A program made the position numbers and the translations under genes. Below are positions 1 to 8,178 of a stretch of 64,000 bases of DNA, in pieces (position 1 is the stretch's first letter; every line of letters begins with the position of its first letter). The notes under the pieces are model-generated. The model had not been told where the DNA came from and made no database searches. It was given only the letters and a program-made list of their open reading frames with translations. The stretch lies in contig NC_011894.1 of NCBI RefSeq assembly GCF_000022085.1, forward strand, positions 2,693,501 to 2,757,500. Direction: 5' to 3'. Origin of the DNA: Methylobacterium nodulans ORS 2060 (GTDB lineage: Bacteria; Pseudomonadota; Alphaproteobacteria; Rhizobiales; Beijerinckiaceae).

Positions 1-430
1 AGGTGACCGGCCCCGTCGATTGCATCTCGATCGCCTTGGTGACGCGCTGGCCCTTGCTGGCGCCGTCTTCCATCGAGGTGAGATGGAACAGGCCGAGCCA
101 GTAGCCGCCGTCCTCCGCCGCGGTGCCGGACTTCTGGATGCGCACGCGCACCGGAGCGTCGTCATCATAAGCGGCCCGCCAGCGCGGCTCGCTCTCCTTG
201 GCCATCACACCGCGGCCCGAGATACGCACCGACTTCGAGACCACGTCGCGCTCGGTCCAGGCCGCCGCGTCTTCATTGTCGCAATCGGGCACCTGGGTCT
301 CGCTGACGTCCTTGCTGAAGGTGACCGACCGCTCGGTCAGCCCGCACGGGGCCACGAAGGTGTTCGGGGTGGTGGTGCTCTCGAGCAGCACCTGATAGCC
401 CGCAAAGCTGCGGGTCGTGGCCTGCGCCAT
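1..430 (-). CDS. Phage tail tube protein (partial)
   Basis: The minus-strand ATG is at 430 and the frame stays open for 143 codons to the left window edge, so the C-terminus is missing. The visible part (start MAQATTRSFAGYQVLLEST) resembles the TP901-1/HK97-type major tail tube proteins that polymerise into the tail tube. Its position directly after the tail-completion genes (DUF3168 and gp10 families) is the usual place for this gene. Family assignment rests on gene order plus general sequence character; no catalytic motif is expected. Confidence 0.7.
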   Translation of the reverse strand, partial: MAQATTRSFAGYQVLLESTTTPNTFVAPCGLTERSVTFSKDVSETQVPDCDNEDAAAWTERDVVSKSVRISGRGVMAKESEPRWRAAYDDDAPVRVRIQKSGTAAEDGGYWLGLFHLTSMEDGASKGQRVTKAIEMQSTGPVT

Positions 431-451
431 CTCAATCTCCTGGGGCTGGGG

Positions 452-850
452 TCAGACGCGCTCGACGAGAGCGCGGAAGGAAAGGCGAGCGCGAACCAGA
501 AGCGGCTCGCTGCCGTCGGTCGTGGTGTCCCGGTGCTCGATCTCGAGGAGCACCCAGGGCGCAGCGAGCGTCAGGGGCGCGAGATGGAGCGCGTCGCGCA
601 CCAGGCCGGCGATGCGGGAGGCCTCGGGTTTCCCGACCGCGTCGGACCAGACGTCGAGGTCGGCATAGACCTCCAGCCCCTCCACACAGTCGGCCCGGTC
701 ATCCACGGCCTGGAAGCTGCGCAGGTGGAGGTAGGGCAGGTCCGTCTTGGCGGGGATGCGGTCATAGACGCGTCCGCTGACCGCCGCGCCGGCCGGGGAC
801 GTCTTCAGCGCCGCGACGAGCGCGCCCTGCAGCGCGAGTTCCGCGCTCAT
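452..850 (-). CDS. DUF3168 tail-completion/terminator protein
   Basis: 132 residues, the usual length for DUF3168 (gp17-like) tail terminator proteins that cap the head-proximal end of the tail tube. The N-terminal helix (MSAELALQGALVAALK), the central VYDRIP and LPYLHL strands and the C-terminal VRARLSFRALVE are typical. Its ATG overlaps the stop of the upstream gp10-like gene (ATGA), so the two are translationally coupled. It belongs to the leftward structural operon. Confidence 0.8.
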   Translation of the reverse strand: MSAELALQGALVAALKTSPAGAAVSGRVYDRIPAKTDLPYLHLRSFQAVDDRADCVEGLEVYADLDVWSDAVGKPEASRIAGLVRDALHLAPLTLAAPWVLLEIEHRDTTTDGSEPLLVRARLSFRALVERV

Positions 851-1344
851 TCAGCTGCCCCACTGCCGCCCGTCTGACCGGCTGCAATGTCCTTCGCTGC
901 CTTGCGGCCAGCGCGGACGATCCTCGCCGTGGTGCGCTTCTTCAGCGCCCGATAGGCCGGGTAGAAGTACGGCTTTGCCGTCGCCCCTGGGTTCTGGGTG
1001 CCCGAGAATCGCCCCTTGTTGATGTGCGGCGCGGTGCCGAACTCCACCAGGCGGGCGTACCAGGCCGTCGCATCGCCCGCGACCACGTGCACCGAGAAGT
1101 CGGGGTCGCCAACGAGCCCGCCCGGCCCGCCGACACCGCGCACGTTCGCGTTCTCGGGCGTGTAGGTGCCCTTCACGGCCCGGATCGACTGGCGCAGGGC
1201 GCCGGACTTCACGGGCGCGAGGCGCTTCTGCAGGGCGACGATTTCATCGGCCCCCTGCGCGATGGCCGGCCCGACCGCGGCGCGCACCTTGTCCGGCAGC
1301 GCCTGCAGCTTCTGCAGCAGCTTGTCGCGGTTCCTGATCGCCAT
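847..1344 (-). CDS. HK97 gp10-family tail-completion protein
   Basis: 165 residues. The N-terminal helices (LLQKLQALPDKVRAAVGPAI), the core KRLAPVKSGALRQSI and the segment WYARLVEFGTAPH are the signature of the HK97 gp10 family, which joins head and tail during assembly. The first 33 codons overlap a small upstream ORF in another frame, but the N-terminus fits the family, so this start is preferred. Confidence 0.85.
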   Translation of the reverse strand: MAIRNRDKLLQKLQALPDKVRAAVGPAIAQGADEIVALQKRLAPVKSGALRQSIRAVKGTYTPENANVRGVGGPGGLVGDPDFSVHVVAGDATAWYARLVEFGTAPHINKGRFSGTQNPGATAKPYFYPAYRALKKRTTARIVRAGRKAAKDIAAGQTGGSGAAE

Positions 1345-1489
1345 CGATGATCTCCGCTGCGCCCGCAGCCACGGCCGCCTCGACCTGCACCTGGGGCAGG
1401 CGCTTCTCCTCGCCCTTGCGGTGGGCGATCACGACGCTCGGCCGGGGCCAGAAGTCGAAGTCGCGCAGGAAGCGCACGCGCGCGGCCAT
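1244..1489 (-). CDS. Small phage protein of unknown function
   Basis: 81 residues from an ATG that overlaps the stop of the head-tail adaptor gene (TGATG). The first 55 residues (MAARVRFLRDFDFWP...) look like a folded small protein of the kind found at this place in alphaproteobacterial phages; the last 25 residues are low complexity and lie over the start of the gp10 gene in another frame. An overlap of about 100 bases is unusual, so the true C-terminus is uncertain. No function is assigned. Confidence 0.5.
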   Translation of the reverse strand: MAARVRFLRDFDFWPRPSVVIAHRKGEEKRLPQVQVEAAVAAGAAEIIDGDQEPRQAAAEAAGAAGQGARRGRAGHRAGGR

Positions 1490-1854
1490 CAGGCGGTCTC
1501 CCCGGCCATGCACACCAGCGTGATCCACTGGCGCCTGCGGTCCATGTCAGCGGCGGCCTGGATCGCGTAGACCGTACCGGTGCGGACATCGACGGCGCGC
1601 CAGGACGGGGTGATGGTCCGGGTTTGCCTGTCGAAGCGGACGATCATCGTGACCGGCTGGCGGCCGGTGAGGCGCGCCGCCAGCACCGCCTCGCTGCCGG
1701 GCTTCATCAGGAAGGCCGCGGCGCGCGTGAACTGCGCCTCGAACGGGCCCGGCACGGTGTTGCCGTAGCCGTCCTCCGTGCCGCCCCGCTTCTCGAAGCG
1801 GATGCGCTCGCGGAGTGCGCCGGCCCCGAACGCCAGCCCCGGTCCCGCACTCAT
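1489..1854 (-). CDS. Phage head-tail adaptor (head closure) protein
   Basis: 121 residues, matching the length and character of the SPP1 gp16/HK97 gp7-like head closure family: an N-terminal LRERIRFEKRGG, then DGYGNTVPGPFEAQFTRAA, and a C-terminal strand pair around TPSWRAVDVRTGTVYAI. The product seals the portal vertex and docks the tail. Its ATG overlaps the stop of the connector gene (ATGA). Confidence 0.8.
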   Translation of the reverse strand: MSAGPGLAFGAGALRERIRFEKRGGTEDGYGNTVPGPFEAQFTRAAAFLMKPGSEAVLAARLTGRQPVTMIVRFDRQTRTITPSWRAVDVRTGTVYAIQAAADMDRRRQWITLVCMAGETA

Positions 1855-2135
1855 GCGATCGCCGGGTCGCGCAGCCGATGCAAGAGCGACCGCACCGCAT
1901 CGGTCAGTGGGTCGACCTGCCCCTCCCGGTTCTCGTACAGGACGCCGAGCGCCAGCAGGATCGCCGCCTTGACCCGCGCCGGCACCGTCTCCGCGGTCCA
2001 GCCGTGCTCGGGCGTCTTGAGGTAGTCGAGCACGAGGTCGGTCGCGGCCTCGATCTTGTCCTGCACCAGCGCATCCTCATCGGTGCCGTCGATGCGCAGG
2101 TGCAGCTTGGCCGCTTCCAGCGTGACCAGAGCCAT
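1851..2135 (-). CDS. Head-tail connector protein (gp6-like)
   Basis: 94 residues from the ATG at 2135, giving MALVTLEAAKLHLRIDG, which is the classical N-terminus of the HK97 gp6-like connector family (binding ring below the portal). An upstream GTG at 2147 is possible but sits too close to the purine-rich stretch. The all-helical pattern (DEDALVQDKIEAATDLVLDY) and length fit. It is followed by the head closure and gp10-like genes, as expected for an HK97-type connector module. Confidence 0.85.
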   Translation of the reverse strand: MALVTLEAAKLHLRIDGTDEDALVQDKIEAATDLVLDYLKTPEHGWTAETVPARVKAAILLALGVLYENREGQVDPLTDAVRSLLHRLRDPAIA

Positions 2136-2156
2136 GGCCCTCACCACCTCCGGCTA

Positions 2157-4460
2157 TCAGGGCCGAGTTGGGTCGCGGCCGGGCGGGCCGGCCTTGCCCT
2201 CGGGCCCGCGCTCGCCCGGCTTGCCGTCCTTGCCATCGCGGCCGCGCTTGACCGCCAAGCGCCAGCCCTCGCCGCCATCCGGCTTCGAACTCGTCTCGGC
2301 CTGAGCGATCCAGAACGAGCCGGCCCAGGTGACGCCGTCGCCGGGCTGGTAGGTCGTGCCCGCCTTGTAGACGCCGCGATCGATCACCGTCGGGACGCGG
2401 TGGCGGAACTCCTTCACCTCCTCGCCGCGGCGGTAGCGCCGGATGAGGGTCCGCCCATCGCCGGCGAGCTCCTCCTCCATATCCTCGAAGCCGAAGCCAT
2501 CGGCGCCGCGCTCACCAGGAGCCCCCGGCTCACCGCGCTCGCCCGTCTCACCAGGAGGCCCCTGCTCGCCCTTCTCTCCGGGCGGGCCCGGCTCGCCGCG
2601 CTCGCCGGCCGGGCCAGGTTCACCGCGCTCGCCACGCTCTCCGGGCTCACCGCGCTCGCCCCGCTCACCGGGAGGACCCGGCTCGCCCTGCGGCCCCCGT
2701 CCGCCCCGCTCGCCTGGAGGCCCCTGCTCGCCGGGCTCGCCACGCTCTCCTTGATCGCCGGGCGGTCCCTGTTCACCGCGCTCACCGGGCGGACCCTGCT
2801 CACCCGCAGCGCCGGGCTCGCCCGGCAGGCCGCGCTCACCTTGTGGCCCGCGCTCGCCCGGCCGGCCCTGGTCGCCACGCTCTCCGCGCTCGCCAGAAGG
2901 ACCCGGCTCGCCCTTCTCCCCGGGCGGTCCCTGCTCACCGCGCGGGCCCGGCGCACCATCCTTGCCGGCGCTGCCGGCCCGGCCATCCTTGCCGTCCCGG
3001 CCGACCACGAGGCCAAGCTGCTTGGTGTCGCCGTTCGACAGCGTGACCACGAGGTTGCCGGAGCGATCGATCAGAGCATCGGCGAGGCCGACGCCGTCCT
3101 TGCCGTCCACGCCGTCGCGACCGTCCCGGCCGGGCGCCCCGTCCTTCGGGAGCGGGATCTGGCTGACGGCCTGCGTGACCGCCTCCTCGACAGCGATCCG
3201 CAGGGCCTCCGGTTCGACGTCCTGGCCATCCCGACCGTCGGTGCCATCCTTGCCATCGCGACCTGGTTCTCCTTGTTCGCCACGCTCACCGGGAGCGCCG
3301 TCCCGGCCATCGCGGCCGTCGGCACCGTCCTTGCCATCTCGGCCAACCACCAAGCCAAGATCACGGGTCTCGCCATTCGTCAGCGTGACGACAAGCTTGC
3401 CAGTCCGGTCGATGAGGGCGTCAGCAACACCGACCCCATCTGCGCCGTCCCGGCCCGGCGCGCCGTCCTTCGGAACGGGGATCCGACCGACCGCCTGCGT
3501 GACGGCACGCTCGACAGCGGCCGCGAGCACCTCGGGATCGAAGTCCTTTCCGTCCCTCCCATCTCGCCCGGGCGCGCCGTCCTTCGGCTGCGGGATGGCT
3601 GCAACCGCCTTGGAGACCTCCTCGGCAACCGCGGAACGCAGCAGGTCCGGATCGAAGTCCTGGCCATCCCGACCATCGGCCCCGTCCTTACCGTCTCGAC
3701 CCGGCTCTCCTCGCTCGCCACGAGCGCCATCACGTCCAGGCTCGCCATCTTTGCCGTCCCGGCCGACCACGCTGCCGAGATCGCGGGTCTCGCCGTTCGA
3801 CAGGGTGAGGACGAGATGGCCGCTGCGGTCGATCAGGGCGCCCGCAACGCCGACGCCATCCCTGCCGTCCCGGCCCGGCGTCCCGTCCTTCGGAACAGGG
3901 ATCTGGCTGAGGGCCTTCGTGACGGCCTGCTCGACAGCGGCCGTCATGGCCGCGGGATCGAAGTCCTTGCCATCCCGTCCGTCCTTCCCGTCCGTGCCGT
4001 CGCGCCCAGGCGCACCGTCCCGCGGCCTCGGGATAGCGTCGACCGCCTTGGATACCTCCTCGACCACCGCGGTGCGGAGAAGCTCCGGATCGAAGTCGCG
4101 GCCGTCCCGACCATCCGCCCCATCCGTGCCATCGCGGCCCGGCTCGCCCGGCGCGCCGTCGACCCCATCGCGGCCGTCCCGGCCGGGCGCGCCATCGGCC
4201 CCGTCCTTGCCGTCCTTGCCTGTCACGCGGCCGACGCTGAGCTCCTCGCCCGTCGTCATCGTCAGGACGAGCAGGCCATCCGCGGTGACGATGGCCTTCG
4301 CGAGGCCGCGGCCCGGCTGGCCATTGTGACCCCGCTCGCCGCGCCGAGGCTCCCGCCTCTCCAGCGCCTCGAGCCGGGCGAGCAGCGGCCCCACCGTCCG
4401 GGCGAGATAGCCCTCCACCGCGCGAAACACCGCCTCCGCGAGCCGGTCAGCCTCATCCAT
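2157..4460 (-). CDS. Collagen-like phage structural protein
   Basis: 767 residues from ATG 4460, which overlaps the end of the portal gene. Order: a short N-terminal helix (1-40); a region (about 45-490) in which short collagen-type Gly-X-Y linkers (GRDGKDG) separate two recurring folded modules, one beginning FDPE..L and ending IPxPKDG and one of the form ALIDRSGxLVVTLSNGE; an uninterrupted Gly-X-Y run rich in GER/GPP (about 490-650); and a C-terminal domain (about 651-767) containing YQPGDGVTWAGSFWIAQ, like small carbohydrate-binding modules. Such proteins are usually trimeric fibres. A location between portal and connector suggests a head- or neck-attached fibre, which is inference. A longer upstream start at 4583 would lie inside the portal gene and is rejected. 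Confidence 0.8.
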   Translation of the reverse strand: MDEADRLAEAVFRAVEGYLARTVGPLLARLEALERREPRRGERGHNGQPGRGLAKAIVTADGLLVLTMTTGEELSVGRVTGKDGKDGADGAPGRDGRDGVDGAPGEPGRDGTDGADGRDGRDFDPELLRTAVVEEVSKAVDAIPRPRDGAPGRDGTDGKDGRDGKDFDPAAMTAAVEQAVTKALSQIPVPKDGTPGRDGRDGVGVAGALIDRSGHLVLTLSNGETRDLGSVVGRDGKDGEPGRDGARGERGEPGRDGKDGADGRDGQDFDPDLLRSAVAEEVSKAVAAIPQPKDGAPGRDGRDGKDFDPEVLAAAVERAVTQAVGRIPVPKDGAPGRDGADGVGVADALIDRTGKLVVTLTNGETRDLGLVVGRDGKDGADGRDGRDGAPGERGEQGEPGRDGKDGTDGRDGQDVEPEALRIAVEEAVTQAVSQIPLPKDGAPGRDGRDGVDGKDGVGLADALIDRSGNLVVTLSNGDTKQLGLVVGRDGKDGRAGSAGKDGAPGPRGEQGPPGEKGEPGPSGERGERGDQGRPGERGPQGERGLPGEPGAAGEQGPPGERGEQGPPGDQGERGEPGEQGPPGERGGRGPQGEPGPPGERGERGEPGERGERGEPGPAGERGEPGPPGEKGEQGPPGETGERGEPGAPGERGADGFGFEDMEEELAGDGRTLIRRYRRGEEVKEFRHRVPTVIDRGVYKAGTTYQPGDGVTWAGSFWIAQAETSSKPDGGEGWRLAVKRGRDGKDGKPGERGPEGKAGPPGRDPTRP

Positions 4461-5817
4461 GGGCGGGCGCCTCAGCGAACTTGAGCCGGAGGGCCGTCGC
4501 CAGACGCGCGATGTTCTCACTCGCCGCCTGCGGATCCGGGGGCGCGTCCACCGCGGCCGGGTGGAACGGATCGGCCTGCGCATCGCGCTTGGCCAGCGCC
4601 GCGAGACTGAAGTTCTGTTGCTGCAAATAGGGGGACTCGCCCCCCGGGACCGGCTTGAGGTCGAGCCGTCGGCGCGCCTCGTTCGGCGATTTGATCCCGG
4701 CCCCCACCGCCTCCTTCTCGGCGTTGATCAACGCCGTGGTGTCCATCCGCAAGAGATTGTCGACGTCGAACTCCGTGCCGATGCCCTCCGCCAGGCCGAG
4801 ACCTTCGTCGAGACAGAGCTCGATCGCCTCGATCAGGGCCTGAAGGCACTGCGAATAATACTCGATGTTGAGCGCCTGAACGTTGTTGTAGGACGGCAGC
4901 GGCCCGACGCCGATCTTGTAGGGCGGGACATGGTAGGTGGAGCAGACCACCTCGGCGGTCCACCTCAGCTGCTCGATCAGCTGAAAGTCGACGGCCTTGG
5001 CCTTCATCGGCTCGTATTTGAGGCCGTCGCCGAGCACGGCCACCTTGCCGGCGTTCTTCCCCGAATAGTTGCTCTCCCAGTGCTCCTTCAGCCGCTTGGC
5101 CGTGTCGTCGTGGATCGCCCCGGGCGCCGTCAGGATGCCGCTCGGCTGCGCCCCGTTCTGGAAGAACTGCGTGCTGTCGTTCTGGATGGCCAGACCCTGG
5201 GTTGCGGCCAGCCCCCCGGCGAAGATCGGCGACAGCCCGATCAGCGGGTGAAAGAAGCAGTTGAAGCGGTCGTGGATGATCTCGCGCGCCGGGACGACGA
5301 CGCTCCCGGTCAGGCCGCTGATCCGGTCGGTGTTGAGCTGGTAGAAGACCGAGCCGTCGTCCGCGACCAGCGGAGTGACCAGGTTCCAGTCAAGCACATA
5401 GAGCCGCACCACGACGCCGCGGTTGTCGCGCTGCTTCAGGACGATGCTGTTGCCGGACTGCAGCTTCGAGAGCACCCAGCTTTCCATGAACTGGATGCGG
5501 TTCTGGAAGTGGTTCGGCTTGCGCAGGACCGGCGAATAGGCCGGATTCGTGACCTCGGCCCAGATCCCGTCATCGCCCCTTTGGACCAGCTTGATGCGCA
5601 GTTTCGCGATGTCCGAGGCGATCAGCGTGCGGCAGGCGAAGTCGGCATGATGGGACAGGACGGCGTTATACTTCACCGCCACGCTCTGCTGCCACGCCCC
5701 GGCGACGCTCTCGAGGATGCGGAGCCAACCGCCGCGGCCCTGCGGGACGGGCGCGAGCGCCTTGGTCCGCGGGGCAAGGGCGTTCCCAAGGGCCGCCAGG
5801 AACGTGCTGCGCGCCAT
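4453..5817 (-). CDS. Phage portal protein, HK97 family
   Basis: 454 residues, normal for HK97-type portals, which form the dodecameric DNA-entry ring. Family features include the N-terminal VKYNAVLSHHADFACRTLI, the segment FFHPLIGLSPI, a central stem region with FFQNGAQPSGIL, and a C-terminal helix with LLRMDTTALINAEKEAV and NEARRRLDLKPVPGG. Unlike the classical order (terminase, portal, protease, capsid), this portal lies downstream of the capsid gene. Confidence 0.93.
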   Translation of the reverse strand: MARSTFLAALGNALAPRTKALAPVPQGRGGWLRILESVAGAWQQSVAVKYNAVLSHHADFACRTLIASDIAKLRIKLVQRGDDGIWAEVTNPAYSPVLRKPNHFQNRIQFMESWVLSKLQSGNSIVLKQRDNRGVVVRLYVLDWNLVTPLVADDGSVFYQLNTDRISGLTGSVVVPAREIIHDRFNCFFHPLIGLSPIFAGGLAATQGLAIQNDSTQFFQNGAQPSGILTAPGAIHDDTAKRLKEHWESNYSGKNAGKVAVLGDGLKYEPMKAKAVDFQLIEQLRWTAEVVCSTYHVPPYKIGVGPLPSYNNVQALNIEYYSQCLQALIEAIELCLDEGLGLAEGIGTEFDVDNLLRMDTTALINAEKEAVGAGIKSPNEARRRLDLKPVPGGESPYLQQQNFSLAALAKRDAQADPFHPAAVDAPPDPQAASENIARLATALRLKFAEAPAHG

Positions 5818-5823
5818 GCAAGG

Positions 5824-6123
5824 TCAGCCCTCGGTCGTGGCCGCCGCGATCTTCGCGCGCAGCGTCTCCACGTCCCAGCCATGAAAGGCGCGCTTGCCCA
5901 CGACGCGCTCGTATTCGGCGCGGAGGGCCGCAAGACCGTCCTGCGCTTCGGCCTTCGAGGTGGACGGCGTCTCGTCCTGCTGGGCGTCCGTCTCCTCGGC
6001 CGGCGGGGCGTCCAGCGAGGCAGCCGGCGCAGCGGGGCGGCGATAGCCGAGCCTTTCGAGCACGCGCCGATAGCGCGGATCGGACGACCGCATCGCCCGG
6101 GTCAGGTAGCTTTGGCTTTTCAC
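5824..6123 (-). CDS. Hypothetical small phage protein between capsid and portal
   Basis: 99 residues with an Ala/Pro/Glu-rich linker in the middle and a short C-terminal helical segment (RAFHGWDVETLRAKIA) that recurs in small phage head proteins. It sits 6 bases upstream of the portal gene and about 55 bases downstream of the capsid gene. No function can be assigned; a role in head assembly is plausible only from position. Confidence 0.55.
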   Translation of the reverse strand: MKSQSYLTRAMRSSDPRYRRVLERLGYRRPAAPAASLDAPPAEETDAQQDETPSTSKAEAQDGLAALRAEYERVVGKRAFHGWDVETLRAKIAAATTEG

Positions 6124-6178
6124 GGGGATCTCCCTGGACCGGAGACGAGCCGCACGAGGCGGCCCGTCAGAGGATCAA

Positions 6179-8164
6179 TCAGGGAGTGGCCGGAGGCGCG
6201 CCCCACTTGACGCCCGACAGGAGGGCGACGCCGCTCGCCCGGCGGCGGGCCCAGTTCACCGTGCGCTCGGCCCGGAAGCCGACCGAGTCGGTCTGCCAGA
6301 GCGAGACGAGCTGCGCCCCCGTCGGCACGCCGGCGTCGCCGGCCGGGGTGTCCGCCATCTCGAGCGACGCCTCGCGGCTCATGTCGATCGCCACGCCGCC
6401 CTCGTCGGCGAGGTAGACGTCCGCCGCATTCACCAGGGCCACGTAGGCGCCCGTCCCCGGGCTCGGGACGAACTCGGACGCGATCACCGGCAGGCCGAAC
6501 AGGGTGCCCCCGTTCATGCTGATGCCGGCGAACTCGGCCTGCCCGAGCGGGTTCTGCATCAGCGACAGGGCCAGCGCCGTGGTCGCCGGCATCACCCACA
6601 CGCCCGAGGTCGGGGTGTTGTTCGCCGCGATGAAGGCGCCGAACAGCGCGCGGATGTCGGCGCGCACCGCATCGGCGTCGTTGCCGGACGACGCGATCGG
6701 CGTGAGGCCGTGGGTGATCGACGCCGGCGACACGTTGGCCGCCGCGGCCTTGGCCGGGTCGATGAAGTCCCGATCGAGGCGCTCGCGGAGGGCCGCGGCG
6801 AGCTGGTCGCGCACGATCATCTCGGCGGACGGGCTGGAGTCGCGCAGCGTCTCCTCGCTCACGACCGCGATGTTGGCGACCTTGAGCGGCTCCAGGGTCT
6901 TGCGCTCGAAGTCGAACCTGGTGAGCGGCTTGGCCTTGCCCTCACCGACCCAGTAGCCCTGACCGCCCGAGGTCTGGCCGATCAGCGCGACCCGGAACGG
7001 CACCTGCCGCAGGGCCGGGACGCCGTTGGCGCCGAAGCGGCCGAGGATGGTCTGCGGGCGCAGGAACTCGACGAAATCCGCAAAGACGCTGGTCTCCTCG
7101 CCGACGAGGGCACCGGCCCAGGTGGCGTTGCTCGTGGTCCCGGCCGGCACCGCGGCCTTGGACACGATGCCGTAGATGACCGAGTTCTCGCCGTAGAGCT
7201 CCTTGGCGAGCGTGCGCGGGCTCTCGCCGTCCAGCTTGGCGAGGGCCTTCACCCGGGCCAGCCGCGCAAAGCCGATGCCCGGCGGCAGCTTCGGGCTGGC
7301 CGTGACCACGACCCCGCTGCGGGCCGCCGCGCCGTCCTCGGCGGTCCGGATCTGGTTCTGCACGACCGGGCGCGCGGAGGCGGCCTGGGCCTTCTCCAGG
7401 GCGCGCAGCCGCTTGAGATCGCCGTCGATCGCCTGGACCTCCTGCTCCAGGGTATCGAACTCCTCCTGCTCGGCGGCGTCGGTCGAGCGGCCCTCGTCGA
7501 TCGACGTCTGCATGACCTCGGCCATGCGCGCGGCCTTGGCCTGCCGGGTGGCTTCCAGCGCCGCGATCTGCTCAGCAACGGTCTTCATCGCCGTCACGTT
7601 CTCCGGTTTCAGATTGACAGGTTTGGTGGATGTGCCCGAGGCGCCGGGACGAACAGGTCGATCGGATGCTCTCGGCTCCTTGCCGGTCGCGGCGAGCACA
7701 GGGGCGTCGATCGACTTGATGAGGGAAATCTTGGCGTCCGCATTGGCCGGGACGGTCACAAGACTGAGCTCCAGGACCTCGGTTTGCGTGAACCGGATCC
7801 CGCCGCTGTCGAGGAAGGCGTATTCGAGGGCACGGAACCCGATCGAGACCGCGCGGACGAGCCCGGCCTTGACCTCGCCCCAGGCCGTCTCGACCCGGTC
7901 GCGCAGCGGGCCCGGCTCCGCGATCTGCGGCAGGCGCGCCTCGAAGGTGATCCCGTCCGGGGTCGGTTTGTCGAAGCTGACGCTGCCGACCGGCTTGTCG
8001 TGGTCGTGGTGATGCAGCAGAGGCATCGGGTTCTTGAACCGGACGCCCAGCGGTTCCACGATGTCCCCGACCCGGTCCGGATTGGGGGTCGTCGCGATGC
8101 CGCGGATGATGCGCTGCTCGTCCTCAACGGCTTTGACGGTGAGGAGCGAATACATGCGGTTCAT
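6179..8164 (-). CDS. Fused HK97-family prohead protease and major capsid protein
   Basis: 661 residues from ATG 8164, chosen because AGAAGG lies just upstream; a GTG at 8182 is an alternative. Residues 1-165 are an HK97-type prohead protease (U35 family) with a His cluster at 51-55 and the Ser of AVSIGF at about 107. Residues 190-260 are a coiled, charged scaffold-like delta region. Residues from about 280 onward are an HK97-fold capsid (VVSEETLRDS, NPLGQ, LFGLPVIAS, TVNW). The polyprotein would be self-processed during head maturation. Such fusions are known but less common than separate genes. Confidence 0.9.
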   Translation of the reverse strand: MNRMYSLLTVKAVEDEQRIIRGIATTPNPDRVGDIVEPLGVRFKNPMPLLHHHDHDKPVGSVSFDKPTPDGITFEARLPQIAEPGPLRDRVETAWGEVKAGLVRAVSIGFRALEYAFLDSGGIRFTQTEVLELSLVTVPANADAKISLIKSIDAPVLAATGKEPRASDRPVRPGASGTSTKPVNLKPENVTAMKTVAEQIAALEATRQAKAARMAEVMQTSIDEGRSTDAAEQEEFDTLEQEVQAIDGDLKRLRALEKAQAASARPVVQNQIRTAEDGAAARSGVVVTASPKLPPGIGFARLARVKALAKLDGESPRTLAKELYGENSVIYGIVSKAAVPAGTTSNATWAGALVGEETSVFADFVEFLRPQTILGRFGANGVPALRQVPFRVALIGQTSGGQGYWVGEGKAKPLTRFDFERKTLEPLKVANIAVVSEETLRDSSPSAEMIVRDQLAAALRERLDRDFIDPAKAAAANVSPASITHGLTPIASSGNDADAVRADIRALFGAFIAANNTPTSGVWVMPATTALALSLMQNPLGQAEFAGISMNGGTLFGLPVIASEFVPSPGTGAYVALVNAADVYLADEGGVAIDMSREASLEMADTPAGDAGVPTGAQLVSLWQTDSVGFRAERTVNWARRRASGVALLSGVKWGAPPATP

Positions 8165-8178
8165 GTCCGGGGTCCTTC

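Noticed and set aside
2516..3000. Dense short repeats that look CRISPR-like at first sight
   Set aside because: They have a 9-base codon periodicity from Gly-X-Y coding, with no constant spacer length; no CRISPR array or cas gene was seen anywhere in the window.
1815..4484. An 889-codon open frame on the plus strand
   Set aside because: It is antisense to the collagen-like gene and exists because Gly-X-Y codons on the other strand exclude stops. It is Ala/Leu/Arg-rich and has no ribosome-binding site.
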